Notes: a model not told the origin generated them from the letters alone. Counted from the stretch's first letter, positions 11,070 to 22,560 are shown. The stretch is 64,000 bases of DNA from Megaustenia siamemsis (GCA_032433765.1 JAVIAB010000160.1:37657723-37721722), one strand, 5' to 3'. Numbers and translations are program-made.

Positions 11070-11320
11070 GGAGCCGCGATAGCTCAGTGGTTAGTGAACT
11101 GGACTACTACGGACAAGGGGTAGGGTTCGATCCCAACCGACGGCTCCGGGTTCACCCAGCCTTAAATGGGTACCGGATTTTTTCTGGGAAAGTAAAAGCA
11201 GCACGGGCGTAATACCGACCACATTACCCCAAAAATCATGTGCTGAAGGTCTGTAAAATATAGGGTCACTAACACCATATTTCCCTATACGCCACTTGGC
11301 GTGACGGGGGGTACGTTACT
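11070..11320 (+). mobile_element. SINE1 copy, full length
   Basis: Head GAGCCGCGATAGCTCAGTGG, B box GGTTCGATCCC, body and tail to GCCACTTGGCGTGACGGGGG. A (GT)n(GC)n microsatellite lies downstream at 11410-11442. Confidence 0.95.
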
Positions 11321-11688
11321 TACTTTACTATGTAGATATTGGGGATGCTTTTGTGAGTGAAGACCTCTATACTGTGCTGACTTGCTGACTTCTATAACTA
11401 ACTTACATATATGTGCGTGTGTGTGTGTGTGCGCGCGCGCGCTAAAGAGTTACTGCTAACTGAATATACGGGTTTTATTTTTGATTGAGACAGAACTGGG
11501 TCTTTGTGTGTCAATTTAATTGTTGAGACTACCACGAAGATATTTTTGGATGCATATCATGGCTACAAGATTATCTTGTACTTTTCTTTTATGTATTATC
11601 TAGCACATTACAGAGTACGTGAATACATTCTCTTACACTTTACCTACCACTTTCAACAAGTACATTCTATGTTGTAAATATTTCTTAG

Positions 11689-11814
11689 AGGTTGAGGTGC
11701 GAGTTGTCGACTTAAACTTGCTTGAGGGAGAGGTGGAGAACCTTGTTTATAATTCTAATCAGAGCGACAACTCATTTTCAATTCCTGTGGATACGTTGAA
11801 GAGCTTAACTGAAG
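11689..11814 (+). CDS. Adhesion GPCR exon C (GAIN domain)
   Basis: The acceptor is AATATTTCTTAG and the donor GAAG/GTAAGA. It enters in phase 1, which completes a Glu codon with exon B, and leaves in phase 1. It encodes VEVRVVDLNLLEGEVENLV and SFSIPVDTLKSLTEG. This corresponds to the first beta strands of GAIN subdomain B in latrophilins (consensus: hydrophobic-E-V-x-V, then I-x-L/I-P-x-x-x-L). The frame continuity with exon B is good evidence for one gene. Confidence 0.85.
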
Positions 11815-11959
11815 GTAAGAACATATTTTAACAGATTAGTTTTAACAGGGTTTCTCAAATTGTTACCGATGTGTCTATAAATGTAACGATTCATAATGTA
11901 ATCGAATTAACTTTATTCAAGATAGACACAAGGTACTCTGTCCATTTCAACATTCTGGC

Positions 11960-13435
11960 CATTTCTAGTCCCATTGAGCTAGCTTTCCCCTTACCTGGTT
12001 TCATTGTTCTAGTTTTCACCATACCTAGTTTCATCGCTCTAAATTTCACCATGTCTAATTTCATCGCCCTAGCTTTCGCGATATCTAGTTTCATTGCTTT
12101 AGCTTTCACCATACCTAGCTCCATTGCTTTAGCTTTCACCATACCTAGTTCCATTGCTCTAGCTTTCACCATACTTAGTTTTATTGCTCTAGCGTTCACC
12201 ATACATAGTTCCATTGCTCTAGCTTTCACCATACCTAGTTCCATTGCTCTAGATTTCACCTTACCTATTTCCATTGCTCTAGCTTTCACCATACCTAGTT
12301 TCATCGCTCTAGCTTTCACCATGTCTAATTTCATCTAGCTTTCATCATACCTAGTTCCATTGCTCTAGCTTTCGTCATACCTAGTTTTATTGCTCTAGCT
12401 TTCATCATACCTAGTTCCATTGCTCTAGCTTTCACCATAACTAGTTCCATTGCTCTAGCTTTCATCATACCTAGTTTCATTGCTCTAGCTTTCATCATAC
12501 CTAGTTTCATTGCTCTAACTTTCATCATACCTAGTTCCATTGCTCTAGCTTTCATCATACCTAGTTCCATTGCTCTAGCTTTCATCATACTATAGTTTCA
12601 TTGCTCTAGCTTTCATCATACCTAGTTCCATTGCTCTAGCTTTCACCATACCTAGCTCCATTGCTGTAGCTTTCACCCTATCTAATTTCATCGCTCTAGC
12701 TTTCACCATACCTATTTTCATCGCTCTAGCTTTCATCATACCTAGTTCCATTGCTCTAGCTTTCACCATACCTAGTTCCATTGCAGCAGCTTTCACCCTA
12801 TCTAATTTCATCGCTCTTGCTTTCACCATACCTAGTTTCATCGCTCTAGCTTTCATCATACCTAGTTCCATTGCACTAGCTTTCACCATACCTAACTCCA
12901 TTGCTGTAGCTTTCACCCTATCTAATTTCATCGCTCTAGCTTTCACCATACCTAGCTCCATTGCTGTAGCTTTCACCCTATCTAATTTCATCTCTCTAGC
13001 TTTCACCATACCTAGTTTCATCGCTCTAGCTTTCATCATACCTAGTTTCATTGCTCTAGCTTTCATTATACCTAGTTCCATTGCTCTAGCTTTCGTCATA
13101 CCTAGTTCCATTGCTCTAGCTTTCATCATACCTAGTTTCATTGCTCTAGCTTTCATCATACCTAGTTCCATTGCTCTAGCTTTCATCATACCTAGTTCCA
13201 TTGCTCTAGCTTTCATCATACCTAGTTTCATTGCTCTAGCTTTCATCATACCTAGTTCCATTGCTCTAGCTTTCATCATACCTAGTTCCATTGCTCTAGC
13301 TTTCATCATACCTAGTTCCATTGCTCTAGCTTTCACCATACCTAGTTTCATTGCTCTAGCTTTCACTATATCTAGTTTCGTTGCTTTAATTTTCATTATG
13401 TCTAGTTTCATTGCTCTAGCTTTCACTGCCCTTGC
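11960..13435. repeat. 30 bp satellite array (about 49 units)
   Basis: The unit is CATTGCTCTAGCTTTCATCA plus TACCTAGTTC. Units vary at a few positions (ATC/ACC, TTCC/TTTC), and groups recur with a longer period, for instance the block with GTAGCTTTCACCCTATCTAA. Because 30 is divisible by 3, long frames stay open. On the - strand the peptide is a ten-residue repeat like MKARAMELGM, in frames of 147, 85 and 284 codons. It lies in the intron between exons C and D, and I see no promoter or splice evidence for translation. Confidence 0.95.
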
Positions 13436-13627
13436 TTGACTCAAGTGTCATACCTAAAAGCCTTAAATGGATAAATCAATGAAATCGCAGACATGATGAG
13501 CACCATCGGAGCATTGACTAGAACATTCTCCATGACGAAAGGCGCCAGAAGAGTAGACTAAATCAAGAGAGACTTCGTTATATCTTCCTTGTCAAGTTCT
13601 AACGTTCTCGCTACTGACATCTTAAAG

Positions 13628-13803
13628 ACAAATAATAGTAAATGAATATTATTATAGAGGGAAACTTCCGAGGCGATAATCAGCGAATCAATTCAGAGGA
13701 AGAGGTATGTTTACAGCACTCGGAAAAAATTAGAAATAATCAACATCATCCGAGGCGGAAGTTTCCCTCTATAATAATATTAATTTATTATTATTTGTCT
13801 CCA
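13628..13803. repeat. SINE3-related inverted repeat
   Basis: The left arm contains ATGAATATTATTATAGAGGG plus AAACTTCCGAGGCGAT. The right arm has the reverse complement (GAAGTTTCCCTCTATAATAA). About 70 bases of SINE3 body lie between. It is the end of SINE3 duplicated in inverted form. Confidence 0.75.
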
Positions 13804-13949
13804 GTCTGAAACCACTGGAAACTACTATTCGTGCTGTTTCGTCCTAAATGTTTGTCTGCAACGCAAGTATTCAGCCCTACCATATCCAGGAGATACTTGC
13901 CTTAACAGGAAAAATATTTTCCGAGCTGTGATCGCTGCCTTATGCTATA

Positions 13950-14130
13950 GTCATGAGAACACCTTCGCGAAAAGACACGATAGCTAATTTTTTTAGTTAA
14001 GCTGAGTGGCAGTGTTCCCTAGCGTTTGGCTTTTCGTGGCAAGGCGCTGTGCCACTGAGTACGGGTTCGATCCTGCTTTGATCCATATTTTTTTATGTTG
14101 TTGATTATTTGTCATTGACATCCTTGAAGC
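13950..14130 (+). mobile_element. SINE3 copy, partial
   Basis: It begins with GTCATGAGAACACCTTC. The tRNA-like part has GTGGCAAGGCGCTGTGCCAC and the B box GGGTTCGATCCTGC, followed by TTGTTGATTATTTGTCA. Confidence 0.75.
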
Positions 14131-14738
14131 AAGTCCAACAACTCGTTTATTACCATGGACTTGTCTTCATTTTTTTCAGCGCACACCCGTAACGCTGACG
14201 CAGGTGCATTGTGTCGCTCGTCTACGACAATCCGCGATGTTGCGTTCTTCAGCCCGGTTCATCCGATCTGTTATGGAACTTGTTAGATTTTACATTACTG
14301 CACAAATGGCGGCGGCCATTTTTGGTATAATAAAAAATTTCATCTATAAGCCACCACTGATTCTTTAACTTGCTCAGAGTTCACACGAGACCTCCTGTTT
14401 TTCGCCTTATTCAAAAGGGCTAAACTTCGGATTTCACTACCAAACGACTGGGGGATGGTAAAGTCACGAAAAACCACGGACTTTGAAGAAAAATGTCCAT
14501 TATGTGACGGGATTCTAACCCGGGATGTTATATGTAAACCACTCAACATGGGTTCGTGAGAATGATGAGTAGAGGATGTTTCTTGAATATGCAGTTCCTG
14601 ATCTTATGATGTCACCCGTTATTAGCTTTACGGAGCACGAACAGACAGAAATTATGTTACAATTGTAAAGAAGATACGTATTTGCTGTCTAGAAAATTAT
14701 TTATGAAAAGATTATGTATAAAAGATGACTGGGAGAAG

Positions 14739-15065
14739 GGGGACTGGTTGGTCACGATGGAAGACACCGGTCTCCAGACGGAGAGAGGTTATGAGTTTAA
14801 ATCCTGACTGCATTAGTCGGGATTTTTATTTATGATTTCTCTCTGCGTCAACCACTCCTGATCTCAGCAGCGAGGCCTGGCTTAAAACGCCAATTACTCA
14901 AGGATGAAAGAAATAAGAGTACCCCCGAAGTCGGAGTTATCTGCCTGTGTGGCGAGGGAACCCTGTGCACACTGCTGCCATTGAAAAATGGATTAACACA
15001 CAAAATTCTACTCCTAGATGCTAGGAACTTCCCAGAAGTGAAATATGACGGAGTGAAGAGGAAAC
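14739..15065 (+). mobile_element. SINE2 copy (tRNA-derived)
   Basis: The head GGGGACTGGTTGGTCACG with a degenerate B box (GAGTTTAAATCCTGAC) is followed by the SINE2 body (GGATTTTTATTTATGATTTC, CGAAGTCGGAGTTATCTGCC). It is diverged from the copy at 22140. Confidence 0.85.
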
Positions 15066-15069
15066 CGCA

Positions 15070-15925
15070 TGTAATCAGGCAGGACCGCGATATGTAAAGA
15101 AGCGGACATATAATCACTGTACTCAATTTACATTACAGCTTTACGAAAATAGACACAACTCAATAATATTCGTTTCCATTGTCAAGTATAGGATGTGCTA
15201 GGCAGGTGCATCACAACAAATAGGCGCCGCACACACATTTCTTTTCACTTCCCATTCAATGTCATTGCTATATCTTTTGTTATGTCAGGATTTTTGAGAA
15301 AATGTCAGGTTATGTAGCGACATCCTGTATTTACTTGTCTAAATGGGGGCTGGGTGGTCTACATTCAAGACGGCCTCTGGACAAGAAGGTCTCTGGTTAC
15401 ATTCCAGCATCAGTTTGTGGACAATTTAAACAAAAGAAATCGAATCAGCTTTACCTTCCCTTGTCTCTGTACAGTGATATCCGATGTCTAGTCCTCTCTG
15501 AAAGCGGTGAAAAAACAGGAGGTTCTTTGTGCGCTCTTAGCACGTTAACTCTTTCCTTACGTTTCGCCTCACTGTGCGTCACTCTCAATTTGATTAGTGT
15601 GAACCGTCATCAAACCATATTCTTTTTACATGTCTTGTATCATCTTGGTATTGGTGAAATCTAATACCTTATTCAGTTATCTAACAATTCATATATAATA
15701 TGTTATATGTTGGATAAATATAAACATGAAGATTGATTCTTAAAACAATGAAACATCTTGTCTCTGAAATCATGTCCATTGCATTGATAAAAAGCTTCAG
15801 TACAGAAAGAGTTAAAGAACCATAAGCAGTTGGAAATGGAAAAGAGTAATATAAAATGACATCTACCTGGACAAAATAGGGGAAAAAAATTAACCCAAGA
15901 AAACGTTAAAAAGTAACAATAAAAA
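15070..15925. other. Intron DNA, no recognised gene
   Basis: There is an old V-SINE-like piece near 15495-15560 (AAACAGGAGGTTCTTTGTGC, then CGTTAACTC). The 120-codon frame at 15302 has no family features that I recognise. Confidence 0.45.
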
Positions 15926-15927
15926 TA

Positions 15928-16000
15928 TGAGAGTACCCCTGAAGGCGGAGAATATCTGCCTGTACGGCGGGGAACATCTGAGCACATGGCTGCTGGTTTA
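15928..16000 (+). mobile_element. SINE2 fragment
   Basis: About 70 bases match the middle of SINE2 (GAAGGCGGAGAATATCTGCC, then GGCGGGGAACATCTGAGCAC). Confidence 0.6.
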
Positions 16001-16140
16001 AAAATAATAGGGGAAAAAAGTTATATTCACGGAAGATTCAGTCCTCCGTGACGTCGCTAGAGATATAAAGCTGACGAGCACAAACAAAATAGTCTTTATT
16101 TGTTTGCTATGTTGATCTGTTTTGTGGCTCTTCTCAACAG

Positions 16141-16433
16141 GAAATCTAGCCAGACTTGTGTTTTTAACGCACTACGCCATGTCTGAGATCATGACTGGGC
16201 GTTTTAACAGGCAGAAAGTAGCGCCATCTACAAAGTCAAGCCTGGATGAGGGCAGCCTGACAGGAGACTTGGATAACGGGGTTAACAAGACCGGAAGTGG
16301 CAAGGTTGAAGGTCGTGAGGAAGAGTTGGGACCAAAGATTGCAAGTCACGTGATGAGTGCTTCCGTTGTTGGAGGTAGATCTTCCCGTGTCAGGTTGCCA
16401 AAGTCGGTCACGTTTACTATGAGACATCTGGAG
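16141..16433 (+). CDS. Adhesion GPCR exon D (GAIN subdomain B)
   Basis: The acceptor is CTCTTCTCAACAG and the donor GAG/GTTTGT (GT present, weaker consensus). Entering in phase 1 it reads GNLARLVFLTHYAMSEIM, then a polar, poorly conserved linker rich in Lys/Gly/Glu, then KIASHVMSASVVGG, SSRVRLPKSVTFTMRHLE. The last part matches the latrophilin strand N-S-x-V-I-S-x-S, then V-x-L-x-x-P-V-x-F-T. It leaves in phase 0. The linker is longer than I would expect for vertebrate latrophilins. Confidence 0.85.
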
Positions 16434-16600
16434 GTTTGTGCTAGTTCTGTATGTGGTGTGTCTTGTTTGATATTATACATATATATGTATATATTGTGTT
16501 TGTTATATGTACTTTGTCTTGATGACAGTGATTATGGCATGTAACGTTTGCTGTGTATGTTGTACATAGTATCTGTTGTATATAGTAAGTAAAGTAAAGA

Positions 16601-16835
16601 ACCCCGTTACGCCAAGTGGCGAATAGGGAATATGGTTTTAGTGACCATAAATTTTAGAGACCTTCAGCACATGATTTTTGGGGTAATGTGGTCGGTATTA
16701 CGCCCGTGCCGCTTTACTTTCCCTGAAAAAAAATCCGGTACCCATTAAAGACTGGGTGAACCGGAAGCCGTCGGTTGGCTCGAACCCTGCCGACGGTCCT
16801 TTGTAGTCCAGTTCACTAACCACTGAGCTATTGTA
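16601..16835 (-). mobile_element. SINE1 copy
   Basis: Reverse copy with tail CCCCGTTACGCCAAGTGGCG and a damaged B box. The A box reads as CACTGAGCTATTGTAG on the + strand. Confidence 0.9.
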
Positions 16836-17771
16836 GTTCCCTGTTGTATGTAGTGTCTGATGTGTATAGTGTTTGTTTCTCGTGGTTTGTGTGAATGTAG
16901 TTTCTGTTGTACAAGTCTTGACTATTTACATTCTTTATGCGTACAGTGTTTACTGGATGTAATGTTTGTTATATGTATTTTTTAATTGTATAGAAAGTGT
17001 TTGTATATTTTGTTGTATTTTGCATACTCTTGTTTTTTGTTTTTTTTTTTTGTTTATTTTCCGTTTTTGTATTTTATTTGATGATACTTATATATTGTGT
17101 AATTTTATTTCTTGTGTATTTGTGGCTGTTGTATTTTGTATTAACTTTTTCTTCTCCTCCTTCTAACCTTCACCCTGGACCTATAAATTATCAAGTGGCC
17201 TGTAAGTCTTGTAGGACAGCAGTGCATGTCCTTAACTTTGCGTGGTTTATGGTCATAACTCACTTAATCTCCCAGGGTTTGGCTTTCTGTCCCCTCCAAG
17301 ATCATCCTTTGTCTGACTCTCTTTCACTGTTTCTCCCTAGCTTATGACATAGAAGTTCTTTGTAAGCGTATTTATGTATACATAGCCCTTGGCGCCTTGA
17401 AGAATGGTTGGTAGTAAGCAACCATGATTGATCTGTGGTTTGTGTATTAGATTCTGTGCTATTTTGTTGAGCATCCTCTCTCATGGCTGAATCATTGGAT
17501 AGAAAAAATAGACAGATTGAATAACGTTCGTTTGTGATGCTAGCCTTTATCATCTTTCTTTTATGTCTTCTGTCTTCTGATTTTATTAACATTGTTTGTC
17601 TCTCCATTGGTTAATGCTGTGTCATTTCTCGATGTTTCTTCCGGTGCTACAATCTGTCACAAGAATCTCCAAATCTCATTCATTTTGATTGAGAAGTCTC
17701 TCACAGAAACACTGCACGTTTCCTGAATATCTCAGAACTATAACATGTGCGGCTGTTTGCTAATTATATTT

Positions 17772-19107
17772 TATAGTCCGTTCAGAATCGTTTGCCGAGA
17801 TGTTATGATTTATAATTCAAAAAGTTCTTGATGATTTCACATGATTTTTGGCATACGGTGTTAAAATGTCCATGTCACGAGAACATATGTGTTACTCGAT
17901 GTCTAGCTATAACGGTTTTCTTAAAGCGGCGAATTCCTTTGATCTTTGCCCATGTAACTATTATTTTGACCCTAATCAAAATGTTTTACAGTAATCTAGT
18001 GCAACGATGACCCATAGGCGTGTCCATAAAATTTTACTGGGTGGCAAGTATACAAATTTTAAATTATATATAGAACTTTTGTTCGTAGAGTCAATTTGAT
18101 ATAGTTCCATGCTCTTGGTGTGAGTTTCCCAAATGTTGTCGCTGCCTTTCAAATACGTACATTTAGTTCCTCATCTAAGGAAAGTGTGGCTGTAATAGTG
18201 GATCCAAGATAGCTGAACTTCTGTACTGACTCAAGCAGGCTTCCATTCAAAGTAATGGTTGTTGGTTTGCTTATAACATATTTTTGATTGCTTGGGTGGT
18301 CTTGAACAATAAACTGTCATTTTGTCATTTTGTGCTAAACGGGAAATTTCATATGTAACATTTCTTTATAAAAATTTATAGTGGAAACATAACTATTTTA
18401 GGACGGTGCGCATTCAGCCGTGAAGGTCATGCCTATATGCTAAAGAATCAGCTGTGAGATGTAAGCATCTACATAATCCCGCCGGTGTTTATAATATCGA
18501 TTAACTTTTTTTTAATATAGGTTAAATAAGGCATCTTTGAAACTGGATCACATTTCTTTGATAAAAAAATATTTTTATAGCGACATTAGTATTCTAAACC
18601 TAACTTCAAAAGATCAATGCAAATGAACAATAAGTTTTTGAAAAAAATAAATTAATGTCTAGGCAAACGATTCTGAACGTTTTATAGATATAAATGTTGG
18701 TATTTAAGGTCAACAAATTGTCTACTGAGTCTTCATAAAATTAATAAAGATTCGCCTTCCCTTCGGTAATTAAACCCAAGGCCGTGGTGCGTCATGTCGT
18801 TCAATATTCAGTTTTGTGCACGGGATCTTACTGAAGTTAGTGTTCCTGCAATAGCCAAACTATTTTACGTGAACGACCGCAACAAATTAATGTATATATC
18901 CTAAAATGGTGTCAAATTCGAACAGGGTGAATTTAATATAGCCTAAAGAAGAAAACTTTTAAACTAGATCAAATTTCTCAGAGCAAAAAATATTTCTATA
19001 ACGTCATCAATATTCTAAGATTACATGCAAATTTTGAAATGAAAATAACAAACGGTTATCACGCAAAGCTAATTCAGGTGTGATTATGAATTTCTGAACG
19101 GACTATA
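17772..19107. mobile_element. Candidate DNA transposon remnant with 16 bp terminal inverted repeats
   Basis: TATAGTCCGTTCAGAA at 17772-17787 is the exact reverse complement of 19092-19107. A third copy of the end, inverted like the right end, lies near 18662-18687 (AAACGATTCTGAACG). Two direct copies of about 190 bases (18490-18690 and 18930-19107) repeat the right part. No transposase frame is seen, so this is a non-autonomous element or a nested pair. A TA duplication is possible at both ends. Confidence 0.5.
18090..18335 (-). pseudogene. LINE reverse transcriptase fragment
   Basis: The - strand encodes words typical of the region after the RT catalytic box: TITLNGSLLESVQKFSYLGS and DEELNVRI, then KAATTFGKL after one stop. 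It lies inside the candidate DNA element at 17772-19107. Confidence 0.75.
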
Positions 19108-19149
19108 GTCGTCTTTGCTAACCAGCACATTCAGAAAAATAATCTCTAT

Positions 19150-19441
19150 ATGACTGGTTCATATAGGGAGCCGCGATAGCTCAGTTATTAGTGAACTGGA
19201 CTACAAAGGACAAGGGGTAGGGTTCGATCCCAACCGACGGCTTCCGGGTTCACCCAGCCTTAAATGGGTACCGGATTTTTTTTTCTGGGAAAGTAAAGCA
19301 GCACGGACGTAATACCGACCACATTACCCCAAAAATCATGTGCTGATGGTCTGTAAAATATAGGGTCACTAACACCATATTTGCCTATACGCCACTTGGC
19401 GTGACGGGGCTACTTTACTTTTTAATGACTGGTTCATATAG
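19150..19441 (+). mobile_element. SINE1 copy with 17 bp target-site duplication
   Basis: The SINE spans 19167-19424. ATGACTGGTTCATATAG occurs exactly on both sides (19150-19166 and 19425-19441). This defines the full element from the head GGAGCCGCG to the tail TACTTTACTTTTTA and shows that SINE1 moves by target-primed retroposition. Confidence 0.97.
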
Positions 19442-19779
19442 AACATTAGAGATAATTAGAAGAAGTTACAACTTAAGTTTTTTTTTTTTAGCCCGATTAA
19501 GAGATAGAAACATTTTAAATTTCATACCAGAAAGTGTCAGGTTAGCTCAGTTTTGATGGGTTTCTTTTAATTTCTTTCATCTGCTAACATGACAGTTTTA
19601 ATTTAGTTTGGAAAAGTTACATTTGTGTGTGATGTCACAAACTGGACCTACTCAGATTAAAGTTCAGTTTTAAAAAAATTGGGGGGAGGGACAGATTAAT
19701 GTCATTTCCTGTAATAAAGGCGGCGATATTTATATAGGGCTCTATTTAAAGGGCCACCTTGAGTTTGAAACAAGCAGCT

Positions 19780-20628
19780 GTGCATAGGTCAACTACAAAA
19801 CATTCACTCGATTTGTTTTGTTTCGTGCATAACTATCTATCTATTGACCTTTCGAGCCGCAGCCTGCCCAAAGGCATAGACCAAGATACTCCCTCTCTTA
19901 TCTGAATTTTTGTTCTAGCAGTTTTGAATTCTCTTAAAAATATTTTATCAAATCTTGCCATTTGTCTCTGTTCTGTGCAAACTGCTCTATCTCATTGAGG
20001 GAGCCGATTCCTGCTGCTCTTGTCTCTCTCATCAATGTTTTTCTCAGTGTCTCTCTGGGTCTTCCTCTTTTCCTCTTACCTGTTGTTTCCCACACGAGGG
20101 CTTGCTTTGCTATTCGGTTATTATCTCTTCTCATCACATGTCCAACAAATGACCATCGTCTTTTCTTGATTACTGAAGATATTAGTGGTTGATTGGCGAT
20201 TTCTCTAATTTCCTCGTTTGTTTTGAATTCGTTCCACGCTATACCAAGTATTTTCCTTAGACATTTATTTTCGAATGCGTTCAACTTTGTTTCTATATCT
20301 CTTGTTGTTTTCCAGCTTTCACATGCATACGTAAGGGTTGATAGTACATTTGATTTGAATAGTCTAAGTTTTGTGTTTGCGCTGATGAGTTCGTGCATAG
20401 GTCAACTAAAAAACATTCACTCAATTTGTTTTGTTTCGTGTATAGGTCAACTAAAAAACATTCACTCAATCTGTTTCGTTTCGTGCATAGGTCAACTAAA
20501 AAACATTCACTCAATTTCTTTTGTTTCGTGCATAGGTCAACTAAAAAAACATTCACTCAATTTGTTTTGTTTCGTGCATAGGTCAACTAAAAAACATTCA
20601 CTCAGTTTGTTTTGTTTCGTGACCTCCT
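19780..20628. repeat. 45 bp tandem array split by a LINE
   Basis: The unit is GTGCATAGGTCAACTAAAAA plus ACATTCACTCAATTTGTTTTGTTTC. One copy lies at 19780-19831 and about five more at 20391-20628. The LINE fragment 19832-20390 sits between them. Forty-five is a multiple of three, so frames stay open on both strands. Confidence 0.9.
19832..20390 (-). pseudogene. LINE family W 3' part, 154 codons open
   Basis: The - strand encodes LFKSNVLSTLTYACESW, FENKCLRKILGIAWNEFKT, SFVGHVMRR and KRKRGRPRETLRKT, the usual C-terminal region of RTE/CR1-like LINE proteins. The frame is unbroken to its stop. It is 5' truncated, ends in an ACTATCTATCTA tail and is flanked by TTCGTGCATA on both sides (19822-19831, 20391-20400), so it was inserted into the 45 bp array. 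Confidence 0.92.
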
Positions 20629-20714
20629 TTCACATGATGTGCTGCTACATCTGACCCTGAACCTCTAACACCGATGTTCTTCATCCAAAGTTATCTTTGC
20701 TTTAGAGAGGACAC

Positions 20715-21050
20715 AAATCGTAATAAATGATTATTATTGTAAATGGAACCACTCCACTCGAGGCGACATATCAGTCAATCATTTCTGAGGAAGAAGGGTG
20801 TTTACAACAATCGTTGTTGTATGTTCGTAACCATATGCTGTAGTCATGAGGTGACGAGTGCGAAAGACATCGCTGATGATAGCTACTTTTTGTTTAGGTT
20901 GTTAAGTTCCCAGTGTGCCATAATACATAGTCTCCGTGACAAGGCGCAGCGTCAAGGAGTACGGGTTCGATCCTTATTGTGGCTGCCTGTTGTTCTTTGT
21001 TTTATTCTGTGCTTGATTATTTGTGGTTTTTTCCTAGTGTTGTAAATTTA
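20715..21050 (+). mobile_element. SINE3 copy, diverged, with inverted left end
   Basis: It starts with a reverse SINE3 end (AATAAATGATTATTATTG, CGAGGCGACATATCAGTC). It continues with GTCATGAGGTGACGAGTGCG, a tRNA-like part with GTACGGGTTCGATCC, and the SINE3 tail. Confidence 0.75.
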
Positions 21051-21149
21051 CTTCTTCTATATTTGCTTTACCTCTTTTCAATGCTTGATGCTAAATGTAC
21101 ACAATACTTGATGATAGATGTACACTAAACACGTTATCTTCTTCTCTCG

Positions 21150-21890
21150 TTAATATTTGACTCAAAATGTACACTTAACGCTTTATATACTATTCTCTTT
21201 TAATACTCTGACACAAATTGTACGCTAAATACTACTTTATTTTCTTATCTTTTTAATTCTTAGTACATATTACCACGTGGTATATAATAAAATATAAATA
21301 TGCGCGTCAATACTTTATGTACATCTCTCTGTAATACTTGACACAAAATGTACACATAACACTTTATCTAGTTCTCTCTTAATACTTGACACAAAATGTA
21401 CACATAACACTTTATCTAGTTCTCTCTTAATACTTGACACAAAATGTACACTTAACACTTTATCTAGTTCTCTCTTAATACTTGACACAAAATGTACACT
21501 TAACACTTTATCTAGTTCTCTCTTAATACTTGACACAAAATGTACACATAACACTTTATCTAGTTCTCTCTTAATATTTGTCACAAAATGTACACATAAC
21601 ACTTTATCTAGTTCTCTCTTAATACTTGACACAAAATGTACACATAACACTTTAATCTAGTTCTCTCTTAATACTTGACACAAAATGTACACATAACACT
21701 TTATCTAGTTCTCTCTTAATACTTGACACAAAATGTACACATAACACTTTATCTAGTTCTCTCTTAATACTTGACACAAAATGTACACTTAACACTAGAT
21801 CTAGTTCTCTCTTAATACCTGACACAAAATATGCACTTAACACTTTGTCTTCTTCTTTGTTAAAAACACTGGACATTAAATGTAATGACG
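21150..21890. repeat. 48 bp tandem array
   Basis: About 11 good units of CACATAACACTTTATCTAGT plus TCTCTCTTAATACTTGACAC and AAAATGTA, with degenerate units on both edges. The 48 bp period leaves a - strand frame open with a 16-residue repeat (VHFVSSIKRELDKVLC). It ends 25 bases before exon E. Confidence 0.93.
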
Positions 21891-21915
21891 TGAGATTATC
21901 ATCTTCCCCCACCAG

Positions 21916-21968
21916 GATGTGGACAGCAGGTACACTCGATTATGTTCGTTCTGGAACCTCCGACAAAA
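21916..21968 (+). CDS. Adhesion GPCR exon E (start of GPS motif)
   Basis: The acceptor is CTTCCCCCACCAG and the donor AA/GTAAGT. It enters in phase 0, leaves in phase 2 and reads DVDSRYTRLCSFWNLRQ. The C-x-F-W block is the first Cys and Trp of the GPS motif. It is a very short exon (53 bases) but is fixed by phase and motif on both sides. Confidence 0.88.
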
Positions 21969-22084
21969 GTAAGTATTGCAGCCTTCAGAACGCTCTTTAG
22001 ATGCTGTTTAATGAAGTCTCTTTATGTTTTAATTATAAACCAACAGCGACAACTGTGGAACATAACAAAGATGTCGTTTGGGTT

Positions 22085-22560
22085 CACCCGATGACTAATG
22101 GATCATACCTCTTCCTCATCTGCTTTTAAAAGGACGTTAGGGGGACTGGTTGGTCTCGAGGCAAGACGCTGGCCTCGAGACAAAGAGGTTGTGGGTTCAA
22201 ATCCTGGCTACACCGGTTGGGATTTTCATTTATGATTTCTTTCTGCGGCAATCACTCCTGGTCTCAGCAGCGAGGCCCGGCTTGAAACGCCAATTACTCA
22301 TCGACGGAAAACATATGAGTACCTCCGAAGTCGGAGTTCTCTGCCTGTGCGGCGAGAGATCCCTGTGCACACGGCTGCCAGGGAAAAATGGATTAACACG
22401 CAAAATACAGTTCCTAGTCTCTAGGGACTTCGTCAGAGGTAAAAAGCTGGCGAACGAAAAAAAGGGACGTTAAGTGGGCGTGTCTGAGTTGTGTTGTGGT
22501 TTGCAGTATAACTGTGATATTTGCGTCTTTCGGCCCAACACATCCGACTTCAGCATAACA
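22085..22560 (-). repeat. Family B repeat interrupted by SINE2
   Basis: Reverse copy of family B in two parts, 22085-22139 and 22465-22560 (GCGTCTTTCGGCCCAACAC). The SINE2 insertion between has GGACGTTA on both sides (22132-22139, 22465-22472). Confidence 0.75.
22140..22464 (+). mobile_element. SINE2 copy, best preserved
   Basis: The tRNA-like head is GGGGACTGGTTGGTCTCGAG, with B box GGGTTCAAATCCTGG. The body includes GGTCTCAGCAGCGAGGCCCG and CGAAGTCGGAGTTCTCTGCC, and the tail is A-rich. An 8 bp target duplication flanks it. Confidence 0.92.

Noticed and set aside
11960..13435. CRISPR array
   Set aside because: Units are continuous, with no unique spacers between constant repeats, and the genome is animal.
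12590..13444. 284-codon - strand frame as a real repeat protein
   Set aside because: It is generated by a 30 bp satellite with no promoter, splice sites or unique coding part.
16122..16140. Start codon for exon D at 16122
   Set aside because: The Met lies in the intron before a clear CAACAG acceptor, and the upstream exon supplies the matching phase.
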